The notes beneath the pieces were generated by a model. That model saw only the letters and a program-made list of their open reading frames with translations. It did no database searches and was not told where the DNA came from. From Arenibaculum pallidiluteum (GTDB lineage: Bacteria; Pseudomonadota; Alphaproteobacteria; Azospirillales; Azospirillaceae): a DNA stretch of 64,000 nucleotides. The position numbers were made by a program, and so were the translations under genes. Within the stretch, counting starts at the first letter, position 1. Each line of letters begins with the position of its first letter. The DNA lies in contig NZ_JAFIQU010000002.1 in the NCBI RefSeq assembly GCF_017355985.1, positions 434,001 through 498,000 on the forward strand, read 5' to 3'. Of the stretch, positions 27,965 through 36,657 are shown one piece after another.

Positions 27965-28603
27965 TCAGGCGCCGGCGAGCAGGCGGTCCCAGTCCAGCAC
28001 GTCCAGGCTGTCCACCACGCGGTCGGCCGCATCGAAGGTCAGTCCCGGAACCTGGGGCCAGGCAATGGTGAACATGCCCGCCGCCTTGGCGGAGCGGGCG
28101 CCGATCGGGCTGTCCTCGACCACCAGGCAGGCTTCGGGAGCCACGCCCAGGCGCGCTGCCGCCTTGAGGTAGGGCTCGGGCGCCGGCTTGCCGTCGACCA
28201 CGTCGTCGCGGCTGAGGGCGAAGGCGAGGCCAGGATGGCCCAGCCGGGCGAAGTTCGCTTCGACCACCTTGCGCCCGCTGTTGCTGACGCAGGCCTGCGG
28301 CACGCCGCGCAGGGCCAGGTCGTCGACCCGCTCGTACCCGCCGGGCCGGAAGGGCACCGCGTCGACCCGCGCCACGTAGAAGGCGTTGCAGGCGTTCTTG
28401 AAGGCATCCAGCGCCAGGGGCAGCGGGCGCGTCGCGGTGATCAGGGCGAACACCTCGCCCATGGAGAGGCCGAGCAGGCGCTCCTGCTCTTCCGGCTCCA
28501 GCACCGCGCCATGGGCCGCGCAGACAGCCGCGAGTGCCGCGAAGTGGTGGGGCTCGCTGTCCAGCAGCGTGCCGTCGATATCCCAGAGAACGGCCTGGAT
28601 CAT
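27965..28603 (-). CDS. HAD family phosphatase (phosphoglycolate phosphatase/beta-phosphoglucomutase-like)
   Basis: 212 residues. The HAD motif I is DIDGTLLDSE, motif II is in CVSNSGRKV, and motifs III and IV are in DGKPAPEPYLKAA and VVEDSPIGARSA. The cap domain between motifs I and II is the helical type of sugar-phosphate and phosphoglycolate phosphatases. The ATG at 28603 overlaps the stop of the lipoprotein gene (ATGA), so the two are translationally coupled. The exact substrate cannot be inferred. Confidence 0.88.
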   Translation of the reverse strand: MIQAVLWDIDGTLLDSEPHHFAALAAVCAAHGAVLEPEEQERLLGLSMGEVFALITATRPLPLALDAFKNACNAFYVARVDAVPFRPGGYERVDDLALRGVPQACVSNSGRKVVEANFARLGHPGLAFALSRDDVVDGKPAPEPYLKAAARLGVAPEACLVVEDSPIGARSAKAAGMFTIAWPQVPGLTFDAADRVVDSLDVLDWDRLLAGA

Positions 28604-29373
28604 CGTTGCGCCCCCGCGGCGGGCGGCAGCAGGCCGATCTCGGCCAGGGCCGGTGGAATGCTGCGGTCGATCAGGGCCTCGATGTCGGCGCGCAGCAGCT
28701 GCGCATGGGCCGGCGCCAGCGCGCTCTCGAATCCCGGCCCATAGCCGCGGTCGGGACCGTTCACCGCCCGGATCTCCTCGCGCAGCGCTGAATCCCAGAC
28801 CGGCGCGCGGCCGATCTCGGCCAGCGTCTTGCCGTCCAGCACCACCGCCTGGTAGCGGCAGAAGGGCGTCACCACCGGCGAAAGCAGCCCCGAGCGGTAG
28901 AACAGGCCGCAGCCGTGCAGGTCCGGCCCCTGCAGGACGGGATCCACGGCCCCGGCCTCGGGCTCCAGCACCAGCACCGCATCGGGCGGGTCGGCGGCCA
29001 ACGCCTTGCGCAGCAGGGGACGCGCCGCCTCGGCCGAGGGAGGATTGCCGGCCTCGGGCGGTAGGAGGATGGGAATCAGGCGCACGCCGCGGTTGCCCAG
29101 CGCCCGCTCCACTGCGCTGCGGAAGCGCTCGGCCAGCCCCCATTCCGGCACCGTCCGCACGACCTCGTCGTTGGCGAAGGCGACGAGCCCGTATTTCGTG
29201 TAGGTCACGGATTCCGTCGCAAGGGGCAAGATGGCGAGGGTGCCGACACGCAGCCCGCTGGGCAGCGGATGGGCATCGGGCCCCGCCGTCCCGGCGCAGC
29301 CCGCGAGGAGCACGGCGCCGAGCGCGGCGGCAAGGAAGCCCCGCACGGGGCGCAAGCGTCGAAATCCGGACAT
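28600..29373 (-). CDS. Putative lipoprotein of unknown function
   Basis: 257 residues. A signal peptide ends in a clear lipobox (GAVLLAGCAG, lipidated Cys near residue 26), so the protein is probably anchored in the outer membrane facing the periplasm. The mature part has no domain I recognise. A strand-rich start (GLRVGTLAILPLATESVTYT) resembles periplasmic proteins that precede nucleotide-binding-like folds, and two cysteines lie close together near residues 155-170. It sits between Nudix and HAD genes in the proB-linked minus-strand operon. Confidence 0.75.
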   Translation of the reverse strand: MSGFRRLRPVRGFLAAALGAVLLAGCAGTAGPDAHPLPSGLRVGTLAILPLATESVTYTKYGLVAFANDEVVRTVPEWGLAERFRSAVERALGNRGVRLIPILLPPEAGNPPSAEAARPLLRKALAADPPDAVLVLEPEAGAVDPVLQGPDLHGCGLFYRSGLLSPVVTPFCRYQAVVLDGKTLAEIGRAPVWDSALREEIRAVNGPDRGYGPGFESALAPAHAQLLRADIEALIDRSIPPALAEIGLLPPAAGAQR

Positions 29374-29379
29374 GCCGTC

Positions 29380-29892
29380 TTATACCCGATCATGGTCCGT
29401 CCTGCGCGCGGCTTCGTCGCGCGCCAGGGCCGAGAGCCCTGGCGGGTAGACCGGGGCCGCGGGATCGTCGAGCCGGTCGAGGGCGAGCCAGGAGACCGGA
29501 AGGACGGTCCCGTCATGCTCCACCAGCACCGGGGCCGGCCGGTCGAGAAAGCCGGGATCGGCGGGATCGGCTGCGAAGACGAAGACGATCTCATGGCCGC
29601 GGCGGCCCTCGAAGGTGAAGAGGTTCTCGATCACGCCCAGCAGGCGCACCGCCGCAAGATCCAGCCCCAGCTCCTCGCGCAGTTCGCGGCGCAAGGCCTG
29701 ATCGGCCCGCTCGCCGAACTCGACCCCGCCGCCAGGCGGACGGAAATAGTGCTGGCCGGTGACGCGGTCATGCTCGGCCGCGACCAGCAGCGCGCCCGGG
29801 CGCAGCACCAGGCCCAGCGCTACCGTCCGGATCAGCGTCCCCGGTGCCGAGCGCGCCGGCGTGCGCGCGGGTGGCGGCGCCTGCACCGCCAT
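29380..29892 (-). CDS. Nudix hydrolase
   Basis: 170 residues. The Nudix signature occupies about residues 54-76 (starts GGGVEFGERADQALRRE). It fits GX5EX7REUXEEXGU apart from the family-typical substitutions. The preceding HYFRPPGG is standard. A Pro/Ala-rich leader of about 18 residues precedes the fold. The substrate is unknown; such enzymes clean nucleoside diphosphate derivatives. Its ATG lies 3 nt after the proB stop, so it is co-transcribed with proB and obgE. Confidence 0.88.
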   Translation of the reverse strand: MAVQAPPPARTPARSAPGTLIRTVALGLVLRPGALLVAAEHDRVTGQHYFRPPGGGVEFGERADQALRRELREELGLDLAAVRLLGVIENLFTFEGRRGHEIVFVFAADPADPGFLDRPAPVLVEHDGTVLPVSWLALDRLDDPAAPVYPPGLSALARDEAARRTDHDRV

Positions 29893-29895
29893 GGC

Positions 29896-31056
29896 TCAGG
29901 ACAGGACCAGGTCGTCGCGGTGGACGATTTCGTCCCGGCCGCGCCAGCCCAGGATCTCGACGATCTCGGCGCTGTGGCAGCCGCGGAGGCGGCGCACGTC
30001 CTCGGCGCTGTAGGCCACGAGCCCGCGCGCGACCTCGCGCCCGTCGGGCCCGCGCACGATCACGGGGTCGCCCCGTTCGAAATCGCCCTCCACGGCCGTG
30101 ACGCCCTTGGGCAGCAGGCTGGTGCCGCGCAGCAGCGCCGCCACCGCGCCGGCATCGATCACCAGCGCGCCGCCCGCGTTCAGGTGCCCGGCGATCCAGC
30201 GCTTGCGCGCCGAGACGGGCTCGTGGGACGGGATGAACCAGGTGCAGTCGGCCCCGCCCTGCCCCGGCGGCGCCTCCAGAGCGGCCAGCGGGTTCATGCG
30301 CTTGCCCTTGGCGATCACCATGCGGCAGCCGGCGCTCATGGCGATGCGGGCCGCCGCGATCTTCGTCACCATGCCGCCCGAGCTGTAGCCCGGCGGCGGC
30401 TCGCCGGCCATGCCCTCGATCTCGGGGGTGAGCTCGCGCACCAGGGGGATCAGCGTCGCCCCGGGGTCCCGGCGCGGGTCGGCGGTGTAGAGCCCGTCGA
30501 TGTCGGAGAGCAGGACCAGCGTGTCGGCGCTGGTCATCTGGGCGACCCGCGCGGCCAGCCGGTCGTTGTCGCCGAAGCGGATCTCGGCGGTCGCGACGGT
30601 GTCGTTCTCGTTGATCACCGGGACGGCGCCCAGGCGCAGCAGCGTCTCCAGCGTGTTGCGCCCGTTGAGGTGGCGCCGGCGGTCCTCGGTGTCCTCCAGG
30701 GTCAGCAGGACCTGGGCGACCGTGATGTCGTGCCGGGCCAGCGTCTCCTGGTAGGCATGGGCCAGGCGGATCTGACCCGTGGCGGCGGCGGCCTGCTTCT
30801 CCTCGAGCCGCAGGGGCCGGCCGACCAGCCCCAGATGCTCGCGCCCGACCGCGACGGCACCCGAGCTGACGATCAGGACCTCCTGGCCGCGCGCCCGGCA
30901 GATCGCCACGTCGTCGGCCAGCGCGTCCAGCCAGTCGCGGCGGATCCGCCCGGTGGATTCGTCGACCAGCAGCGCCGAGCCGATCTTCACGATCAGCCGC
31001 CGCGCAGAGCGGAGCGTGACGATATCGGCGGTATCGGAATCCTGGGCGGCGCTCAT
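29896..31056 (-). CDS. proB: Glutamate 5-kinase
   Basis: Phosphorylates glutamate, the first step of proline synthesis. 386 residues, with an N-terminal amino acid kinase domain ([31 protein letters not shown]) and a C-terminal PUA domain (about 290-375, [19 protein letters not shown]). Feedback inhibition by proline is normal for the family. The ATG at 31056 overlaps the obgE stop (ATGA). In relatives proA usually follows; here a HAD/lipoprotein/Nudix trio and an 11-kb insertion intervene. Confidence 0.96.
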   Translation of the reverse strand: MSAAQDSDTADIVTLRSARRLIVKIGSALLVDESTGRIRRDWLDALADDVAICRARGQEVLIVSSGAVAVGREHLGLVGRPLRLEEKQAAAATGQIRLAHAYQETLARHDITVAQVLLTLEDTEDRRRHLNGRNTLETLLRLGAVPVINENDTVATAEIRFGDNDRLAARVAQMTSADTLVLLSDIDGLYTADPRRDPGATLIPLVRELTPEIEGMAGEPPPGYSSGGMVTKIAAARIAMSAGCRMVIAKGKRMNPLAALEAPPGQGGADCTWFIPSHEPVSARKRWIAGHLNAGGALVIDAGAVAALLRGTSLLPKGVTAVEGDFERGDPVIVRGPDGREVARGLVAYSAEDVRRLRGCHSAEIVEILGWRGRDEIVHRDDLVLS

Positions 31057-32168
31057 TCGTCGTCCCACTCCTCGTCCCAGTCCTCGTCCTCGCCCATGGG
31101 CTCCTGGCGCGGGCGGCGGCTGCGGGCGAGGCCGCCCTCGGCGGCATAGAGGCTCGTTCCCTGCTCGGCCGCCTCCTCGCGGGCCGCCTTGATCCGGCGC
31201 AGCAGCTCCATCAGCACGGCCTCGACCCCTATCTTGGCGGCGCCGGACAGGGCGAAGACCGGCGAGTCCGTCACCGCCTGGAGCGCCGCGCGCTTTTCGG
31301 CGATCTCCTCCTCGACCAGGGCGTCGCATTTGTTGAGGCCCACGATCTCGGGCTTCGAGGCGAGTCCGTGACCGTAGGCCTCGAGCTCGCCGCGGATCAC
31401 GCGGTAGGCCTCGGCCACGTCCTCGGCCGTGCCGTCGATCAGGTGCAGCAGCACCGTCGTGCGCTCCACATGGCCGAGGAACCGGTCGCCCAGGCCGGCG
31501 CCGGCATGGGCGCCCTCGATCAGGCCCGGGATGTCGGCTAGCACGAACTCCTCGCCGCCGACATAGACGACGCCGAGCCCGGGCTGCAGGGTCGTAAAGG
31601 GATAGTCCGCGATCTTGGGGCGCGCGCGAGAGCTGGCGGCCAGGAAGGTGCTCTTCCCGGCATTGGGCAGGCCGACCAGCCCCGCATCGGCGATCAGCTT
31701 CAGCCGCAGCCAGACCCAGCGCTCCTCTCCGGGCCAGCCGGGGGTGGAGTGGCGCGGGGCGCGGTTGGTCGAGCTCTTGTAATGGGCGTTGCCGAAGCCG
31801 CCATCGCCGCCCTTGCAGATCACCACACGCTGGCCGGGCTCGGTCAGGTCGGCCAGGACGGTCTCCTCGTCCTCGGCGATCACCTGGGTTCCCACCGGGA
31901 CGCGCAGCACGACGTCGGGGCCGTTGGCGCCCGTGCGGTTCTTACCCATGCCGTGGCCGCCCTTGGCGGCCTTGAAATGCTGCTGGTAGCGGTAGTCGAT
32001 CAGGGTGTTAAGCCCGTCCACCGCCTCGACCACCACGTCGCCGCCGCGCCCGCCATTGCCGCCGTCGGGGCCGCCGAACTCGATGAACTTCTCGCGGTGG
32101 AAGGCGACGGCGCCCGCGCCGCCATCCCCGCTCTTCACGAAGATCTTGGCCTGGTCGAGGAATTTCAT
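31053..32168 (-). CDS. obgE: GTPase ObgE/CgtA
   Basis: Essential ribosome-assembly and stress-linked GTPase that acts on the 50S subunit. 371 residues. The N-terminal glycine-rich Obg fold (about 1-158; [20 protein letters not shown]) is followed by the G domain with G1 [10 protein letters not shown]3 in DIPGLIEGA and G4 NKCD. It ends in a very acidic tail ([12 protein letters not shown]), usual for alphaproteobacterial Obg. It lies in the order rplU-rpmA-obgE-proB. Confidence 0.97.
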   Translation of the reverse strand: MKFLDQAKIFVKSGDGGAGAVAFHREKFIEFGGPDGGNGGRGGDVVVEAVDGLNTLIDYRYQQHFKAAKGGHGMGKNRTGANGPDVVLRVPVGTQVIAEDEETVLADLTEPGQRVVICKGGDGGFGNAHYKSSTNRAPRHSTPGWPGEERWVWLRLKLIADAGLVGLPNAGKSTFLAASSRARPKIADYPFTTLQPGLGVVYVGGEEFVLADIPGLIEGAHAGAGLGDRFLGHVERTTVLLHLIDGTAEDVAEAYRVIRGELEAYGHGLASKPEIVGLNKCDALVEEEIAEKRAALQAVTDSPVFALSGAAKIGVEAVLMELLRRIKAAREEAAEQGTSLYAAEGGLARSRRPRQEPMGEDEDWDEEWDDE

Positions 32169-32235
32169 GGCGGGAGGGCCTGGCGGACGGGAGAGGAGGG
32201 AACGGGGCTCGCGAAGGGGCGGGCCGAAACGACAT

Positions 32236-32263
32236 CGGGGGGAACGGTCGCCCGTTCCCCCCG
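32236..32263 (-). terminator. Strong hairpin between rpmA and obgE
   Basis: A perfect 12-bp stem (CGGGGGGAACGG with its complement) closes a 4-nt loop in the 124-nt gap between rpmA and obgE. No T tract follows on the minus strand. It may act as a partial terminator or as an RNA-stability or processing element that sets ribosomal protein levels above obgE. Confidence 0.5.
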
Positions 32264-32292
32264 ACGCAAGAAGACCGGTGCGTGGCGCGCGG

Positions 32293-32577
32293 TTACTCGG
32301 CGGCCACGGCCTCGGGCGCCACGTCGTTCGCGGGCTCGACCAGGACGAAGGTCTTGTCCTGGGTCCGGCGGAACTTCACCTCGCCCGCGACCAGCGCGAA
32401 CAGGGTGTGATCCTTGCCGATGCCGACATTGGCGCCGGGGTGGAACTTGGTGCCGCGCTGGCGCACGATGATGTTGCCGGGCACGACCAGCTCGCCGCCG
32501 AAATGCTTGACGCCGAGGCGCCGGCCGGCCGAATCGCGGCCGTTGCGCGAGCTGCCGCCTGCCTTTTTATGTGCCAT
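32293..32577 (-). CDS. rpmA: 50S ribosomal protein L27
   Basis: 94 residues. The N-terminus [20 protein letters not shown] reaches the peptidyl transferase centre in this family, and the [20 protein letters not shown] core is standard. A short Ala/Glu-rich tail follows. It lies 26 nt after rplU in the universal rplU-rpmA pair. Confidence 0.98.
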   Translation of the reverse strand: MAHKKAGGSSRNGRDSAGRRLGVKHFGGELVVPGNIIVRQRGTKFHPGANVGIGKDHTLFALVAGEVKFRRTQDKTFVLVEPANDVAPEAVAAE

Positions 32578-32603
32578 GGGATCTCTCCTCTATGGGGCGG
32601 GCG

Positions 32604-32921
32604 TCAGGCCGAAGCCTTGATGCCGGTGATGCGCAGCACGGTCACGTGCTGGCGATGCCCGTTCTTGCGCCGGTAGTTCTGGCGGCGCTTCTTCTTGAAG
32701 ACGATGATCTTGTCGTTGCGGTCCTGGGCGACGACCTCGGCCGAGACCACCGCGCCCGCCACCAGGGGCGTGCCGACGGTGTTCTGGCCCGCATCGCTGA
32801 CCATGAGGACCTCTTCGAGATCGATCGTCGCGCCCGCCTCGACGGGGAGCTTCTCGACCCGGATCACGTCGCCGGACGCGACCTTGTACTGCTTGCCGCC
32901 GGTGCGGATGACTGCGAACAT
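32604..32921 (-). CDS. rplU: 50S ribosomal protein L21
   Basis: 105 residues from the ATG at 32921 ([20 protein letters not shown]). The [16 protein letters not shown] stretch and the LRITGI ending are typical of L21. Translation from further upstream would add residues unlike the family. A strong promoter lies at 33017-33044, giving a leader of about 90 nt. Confidence 0.98.
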   Translation of the reverse strand: MFAVIRTGGKQYKVASGDVIRVEKLPVEAGATIDLEEVLMVSDAGQNTVGTPLVAGAVVSAEVVAQDRNDKIIVFKKKRRQNYRRKNGHRQHVTVLRITGIKASA

Positions 32922-33016
32922 GTCTGCCACTGCCGTATCTGAAAAAGAACGGCGGGCACACATGTCCGAACGGGTTGGCGCACCGTCAGGTCTGTGCCCG
33001 CTTTCAAGAGCCCGGG

Positions 33017-33044
33017 ACTATACTCGCCCCGACGCACGAGTCAA
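33017..33044 (-). promoter_or_regulatory. Strong sigma70 promoter of rplU-rpmA
   Basis: On the minus strand TTGACT (33044-33039), a 16-nt spacer and TATAGT (33022-33017) closely match the housekeeping consensus. Predicted start is near 33010, about 90 nt upstream of the rplU ATG. The promoter overlaps the last codons of the upstream same-strand gene. Confidence 0.75.
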
Positions 33045-34397
33045 CAGCGGAGCAGCGCCGTCGGCAGCGGCCTCCACCCTGCCGACGACGGGGCCTCGGC
33101 GGAGCACCACCTGCCGGCCGAAGCGGGTCCAGCCCCGCGGACCGGCGCCCTCGGCCACGGCCACGGCCAGCCCCTCGGGATCGTCCACGACGAAGCCGGC
33201 CAGCCGGTCGATCCCATAGGCGAAGAGCCGGTCCGAGAGTGGCGTCGAGGGGCCGACCAGCGCCACCCTTGCGCCCGCGGCGAGCTGCAGCAGCCGCGGC
33301 AGCGTGCGGTTGGCGAGCGACGCCGCCGTGATCGCGACGGCCGCCGCGCCGGGCAGCAGCCATTCGGCCGCCTCTGCGGGGTATTCGCCGGGGCCTGGCC
33401 GCGCATCGATGACCTGGGCACCGGGCAGCCGGTCGCGCACCCCGGGGAAGCTGCCGATCACCACCAGCCGCCCGCCCTCGCCCGCGGCCTCCCGTGCTAG
33501 CAGGTCGAGCCCGTTGCCGGGCTCCAGAGCGGCCGCGCCCGGCACGCCGTCCGCGGCGGCCAGGGCGACCGCATTGTGGTGCAGGTTCAGCGCGGCAACG
33601 GCCAGGGCCGCCCGGAAGGGATCCCAGCCGGCCAACCCTTCCGCCAGGCGACGCAGGCCGCCCGCCGCCAGTGCCGCGAGCGCGGCCGTATCGGGCGGGG
33701 CACCCCCCGCGGGCAGGCGGGCGAGGCCTGCGGAGGGCCGCCCATGCGCCTCGGCGAGCACGAGGATCCAGGGAGGACGACAGAGGATGCGGCGGACCGG
33801 AGCGTCCTCTACGGGATGCAGCAGGTCGTCGTAGAGGCGGCAGCCGCCCCACCAGCGCCAAAGCGCGGCGGGATCCGGCGGCAGCAGGCGCACGAGGTCG
33901 CCGCCATAGGCCAGGAAGGCGCCCAGGTGCTTGCCGTTGACCGAGGTCAGCACCGGCACGCCGGCGGCGGTCGCCTCGGCGATCTCGGCGGCGAGACCGC
34001 CGCCCGAAGCCTCGAGCGCGCCGAACTTGTTGACCACCAGCAGGTCGACCCCGGCGGCCAGCGCCGCGCGCAGCATCGGAGCCGCCTCGGCGACGCCGGC
34101 GGGATCAACCCTGCAGGACGAGGAGCCGCGGCCGAGCTTCTGGCTGATGGGCATGACCCGGCCGGTCGCGAGGTCGACCAGCTCCATGGGCGCGGCGCAG
34201 GCGCCGTCACCGCAGCCGGTGCGCTGCACCACCCCGCCGATGCGGAAACCCCGTGCCGCCAGCGCGGCCGCGAAGCTCTCCAGCAGCCCGTCCACCCCCT
34301 CGCCGCCCCCGTGCAGCACGGCGGCCGGCGGCAGCACCGGGGCGGCCACGGGCGCCAGCGGCGCGACGGCGTAAGCGGGATCTCGCGGCATGTCCAT
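33018..34397 (-). CDS. Fusion of DUF2478 with DUF4213/DUF364 (putative molybdenum or heavy-metal related protein)
   Basis: About 459 residues. The N-terminal part (about 20-180) fits DUF2478, a family found with molybdenum genes: ARGFRIGGVVQR, SSSCRVDPAGVAEAA, LLVVNKFGALEASGGGLA. Its nucleotide-binding loop is degenerate (LHGGGEGVDGLL). The rest (about 215-440) fits DUF4213 plus the DUF364 Rossmann-like domain once described as putative heavy-metal chelation: FRAALAVAALNLHHNAV, LVVIGSFPGVRDRLPGAQ, ITAASLANRTLPRLL, LVGPSTPLSDRLFAYGID. The families are recognised by pattern, not by search. The start is uncertain: ATGs at 34406, 34397 and 34391 are in frame, and 34397 has AGGA 8 nt upstream. The fusion suggests one protein that binds a metal-linked ligand and a nucleotide; function unproven. 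Confidence 0.7.
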   Translation of the reverse strand: MDMPRDPAYAVAPLAPVAAPVLPPAAVLHGGGEGVDGLLESFAAALAARGFRIGGVVQRTGCGDGACAAPMELVDLATGRVMPISQKLGRGSSSCRVDPAGVAEAAPMLRAALAAGVDLLVVNKFGALEASGGGLAAEIAEATAAGVPVLTSVNGKHLGAFLAYGGDLVRLLPPDPAALWRWWGGCRLYDDLLHPVEDAPVRRILCRPPWILVLAEAHGRPSAGLARLPAGGAPPDTAALAALAAGGLRRLAEGLAGWDPFRAALAVAALNLHHNAVALAAADGVPGAAALEPGNGLDLLAREAAGEGGRLVVIGSFPGVRDRLPGAQVIDARPGPGEYPAEAAEWLLPGAAAVAITAASLANRTLPRLLQLAAGARVALVGPSTPLSDRLFAYGIDRLAGFVVDDPEGLAVAVAEGAGPRGWTRFGRQVVLRRGPVVGRVEAAADGAAPLLTRASGRV

Positions 34398-34497
34398 GCC
34401 CGGCATCCTAGCCGAGCCCGGGCGCCGAAGTCGCGCGGGACGTGGCAGGCCGGGTTGTGGCGGCGCGACGATGCCACGGCGCGCCCGCGAAAGCCGC

Positions 34498-34526
34498 TTG
34501 CAGGCCCCGAACGCTTGCGCTAGGTT
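34498..34526 (+). promoter_or_regulatory. Predicted promoter of tRNA-Ser
   Basis: TTGCAG (34498-34503), 17 nt, TAGGTT (34521-34526). The tRNA begins 14 nt after the -10 box, a usual arrangement for tRNA genes. Confidence 0.5.
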
Positions 34527-34539
34527 CCGCGGCCTCTGC

Positions 34540-34629
34540 GGACGGGTGGTCGAGTGGTTGAAGGCACCGCACTCGAAATGCGGCGTACCTGCAAGGGTAC
34601 CGTGGGTTCGAATCCCACCCCGTCCGCCA
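34540..34629 (+). tRNA. tRNA-Ser (anticodon CGA)
   Basis: A class II tRNA with a long variable arm. The acceptor stem GGACGGG pairs with CCCGTCC, the discriminator is G and CCA is encoded at 34627-34629. The anticodon stem CCGCA/TGCGG encloses the loop CTCGAAA, giving anticodon CGA at 34574-34576. The T arm contains GTTCGAATCC. It reads UCG serine codons. Confidence 0.95.
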
Positions 34630-35008
34630 CTCTCTCCAGATAGATCATCGGCACGGAACGCGCGGATCGGGCCGACCCTGCGACGGGTCACGCCCGCGGC
34701 GCGAGGCGCCAGTGCTGCGCGACCTCGACGACCCCCAGCACGTCCCGCCCGGCGATGCCAAGATCGCCGTCCCGGTTCAGAAGCCGCGCGATCGCCACGG
34801 CCGCAACCCGCATGGGATGATCCCGTTCGCCGGCTCCGGGGTTGCCACGGGCATCGGATCGAGAGGCCCGGTTGACGGACGCCGCCACTGGCGGCGGCGC
34901 GGAGAGGCTGGCCATGGGTCGCGCGCACGCGCTCCTTGAACTCAGCCTAGAACTCCGGCCGCGCGCACTTCACGCCACGCTCGGCGCCGTCACCGTCCCG
35001 GCCAGATC
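34630..35008. other. Gap after tRNA-Ser with one doubtful short reading frame
   Basis: 379 nt between tRNA-Ser and the small protein gene at 35009. The minus-strand stretch 34688-34810 could encode about 40 residues (ends VLGVVEVAQHWRLAPRA) with G or C in about 90 % of third positions. It has no convincing ribosome site and no recognised similarity. An upstream in-frame ATG at 34915 gives 75 residues, but that part looks non-coding. I regard it as a possible gene remnant. Nothing else is evident. Confidence 0.3.
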
Positions 35009-35245
35009 TCAGCCGGCGTCCGCGACAGCCGGTGCGGCTGCCTTGGCGCGCCGCGGGCGGCCGCCGGTCGCCTTCGGCGGCTTGCGCGCGAGGCGCGTTG
35101 CTATCTCGGCAGCGATGGCCGGCAGCAGGGCGTTGGCCGCCCGCTGCTGCTTGGGGTTTCCGGCGCCGGCAAGCCGGACGGCATTGGCGTGAAGGTTCGC
35201 CAGGGCGTCGTCGGCCATATCCGGAAGTCTCGCCATCATGTCCAT
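35009..35245 (-). CDS. Small conserved-type hypothetical protein
   Basis: 78 residues, cytoplasmic. A helical first half (MARLPDMADDALANLHANAV, then RLAGAGNPKQQRAANALLP) is followed by a Lys/Arg/Ala/Pro tail. The layout, with helices that count residues around NPKQQ, resembles short uncharacterised proteins found across alphaproteobacteria. I chose the ATG at 35245 for the AAGGAG site 8-9 nt upstream; a longer frame lacks one. Function unknown; the basic tail could bind nucleic acid. Confidence 0.6.
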   Translation of the reverse strand: MDMMARLPDMADDALANLHANAVRLAGAGNPKQQRAANALLPAIAAEIATRLARKPPKATGGRPRRAKAAAPAVADAG

Positions 35246-35415
35246 TCGGCTTTCTCCTTGCAGCTTGCGGCGCGCAGGCCGGCCGGCGGCGTCCAGCGCC
35301 CCGGCGGCCAGGCCGCATGTCCTGAAACGAAAGCGCCTCCCGCTTCCGGAACGGGGCGGGGGCGCGGCGCCAGGACCGGCAGCACGCATGGCGTGCCGCC
35401 GGCCGACGCCCGAGG

Positions 35416-35625
35416 TCAGGCGCTCTGAAGCTGCTCGGCCGAGACCTTGCCCCTCTGGGGGTCGCGGATCGCCTCGAAGGACAGCTTCTGCCCCTCGCGG
35501 AGATCGCTCATGCCGGCCCGCTGAACGGCCGAGATATGGACGAAGACATCGGCGGTGCCGTCATCGGGCTGGATGAAGCCGAAGCCCTTGGTGGCATTAA
35601 ACCACTTAACGGTGCCAGTGGCCAT
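35416..35625 (-). CDS. cspA: Cold-shock domain protein
   Basis: 69 residues forming one cold-shock (OB-fold) domain that binds single-stranded RNA or DNA and melts RNA structure. RNP1 is KGFGFI and RNP2 is VFVHIS; the N-terminus [15 protein letters not shown] is canonical. It starts at the ATG at 35625 with AAGGAAGGGA upstream. A long leader region (at least 200 nt up to an AT-rich patch) precedes it, as is common for cold-shock genes. Confidence 0.95.
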   Translation of the reverse strand: MATGTVKWFNATKGFGFIQPDDGTADVFVHISAVQRAGMSDLREGQKLSFEAIRDPQRGKVSAEQLQSA

Positions 35626-35959
35626 GGAGGTCCCTTCCTTGGTGGCGGCCGGCACGCGATCGCGCCGGACCGAGGTGCCCGGCGCGCGGTCGCGCCGGAA
35701 TCAAATCACTTCGGGGACCCGTCACCCACGCATGGCGGCCGGAAAGGTCTTGCCCAGAGCAAGTTCGACCGCGCGATAGTGATCTCTGCAGCCTCGATGC
35801 GCAAGGTCGAATTTCCCACGATGGCTTTTGCAAATCATCTCAGACCTATTATGGTATAACCCTTTAATATATATTCGCAGGCGCAGCATCGCATCCCTGG
35901 TAATATTTTCTGGCTCCCACGGATTTTTCTCCTCCGCCCCACAGCAGAGCCCAGACGAC
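35626..35959. other. Gap with AT-rich patch, probable cspA leader and promoter region
   Basis: 334 nt between cspA and the hemolysin III-type gene, both on the minus strand. The cspA-proximal part is GC-rich. An AT-rich island spans about 35825-35935 and holds several possible -10 boxes on the minus strand (TTATAC, CATAAT) without a clear -35. I see no gene. A long structured 5' leader for cspA is the best reading. Confidence 0.45.
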
Positions 35960-36586
35960 CTAAAGCGTCGCGACGGCGGCGAAATGGCAGGCCGCTGCCG
36001 CGAGCACGAGCCCGTGCCAGGCGGCGTTGTGGAAGGGCAGCCGCTCCAGAAGGTGGAAGATGGCTCCGAGCGTGTAGAGCGCGCCGCCCAGCACCAGCAG
36101 CGCCAGGATTCCGGGTGGAAACGATGTCCATAGCGGGCGCGCCATGGCGAGGATCGCCCAGCCGAGCCCGAGATACAGCACTAGGCCGACGCGTTCGAAA
36201 CGCCGCGGAAAGGCGAGCTTCAGAAAAGCCCCCGCGGCCGCCGCGCCCCAGACCGACCAGAACGGCGCACCGGGCCCGGAGCCGAGGCCCTTCACCGCGA
36301 AGGGCGTGTAGGTCCCGGCGATCATCACGAAGATCTGCGCGTGGTCGAGGCGTCGCAGCATCTCCTTGCGCGGCCCCGGCGCGGAGAGGTTATAGGCCGC
36401 GGACGCCGCCAGCATCCCGGCCAGCCCTCCGGCATAGACCAGCAGCGCCACGAAGTCGGCCGGGCCGACGCGCCCCGCGCGCGAGCCGAGCAGCCACAGG
36501 ATCCCCGCGATCCCCGCCACCAGGCCGAGACCATGGAGCATGCCGTCGACGGCGCTCTCGCGGGCGGTATAGGACGGAAACTCCAT
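35960..36586 (-). CDS. Hemolysin III family (PAQR-like) membrane protein
   Basis: 208 residues with seven predicted membrane segments. Family marks are the early ESAVDGMLHGLGLVAG, SAAYNLSAPG followed by LRRLDHAQIFVMIAGTYTPF, and the C-terminal FHLLERLPFHNAAWHGLVL with conserved histidines that bind metal in PAQR proteins. Despite the name most members are not haemolysins; related proteins act in membrane lipid homeostasis. It is not in an obvious operon. Confidence 0.9.
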   Translation of the reverse strand: MEFPSYTARESAVDGMLHGLGLVAGIAGILWLLGSRAGRVGPADFVALLVYAGGLAGMLAASAAYNLSAPGPRKEMLRRLDHAQIFVMIAGTYTPFAVKGLGSGPGAPFWSVWGAAAAGAFLKLAFPRRFERVGLVLYLGLGWAILAMARPLWTSFPPGILALLVLGGALYTLGAIFHLLERLPFHNAAWHGLVLAAAACHFAAVATL

Positions 36587-36657
36587 GGAGCGCCGCGGCC
36601 CCCGGCCGCCTGCCGTCCCGCGCCGGGCGCACCCGTCGGCCTGTTCTGGACCGGCGG

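Noticed and set aside
34688..34915. 75-codon minus-strand frame after tRNA-Ser as a firm gene
   Set aside because: Only the last 40 codons look coding by third-position GC. There is no ribosome site or recognised family, so it is noted only as a doubtful remnant.
34540..35245. Integrative element inserted at tRNA-Ser
   Set aside because: No integrase, no duplicated tRNA 3' end and no foreign-looking genes follow the tRNA.
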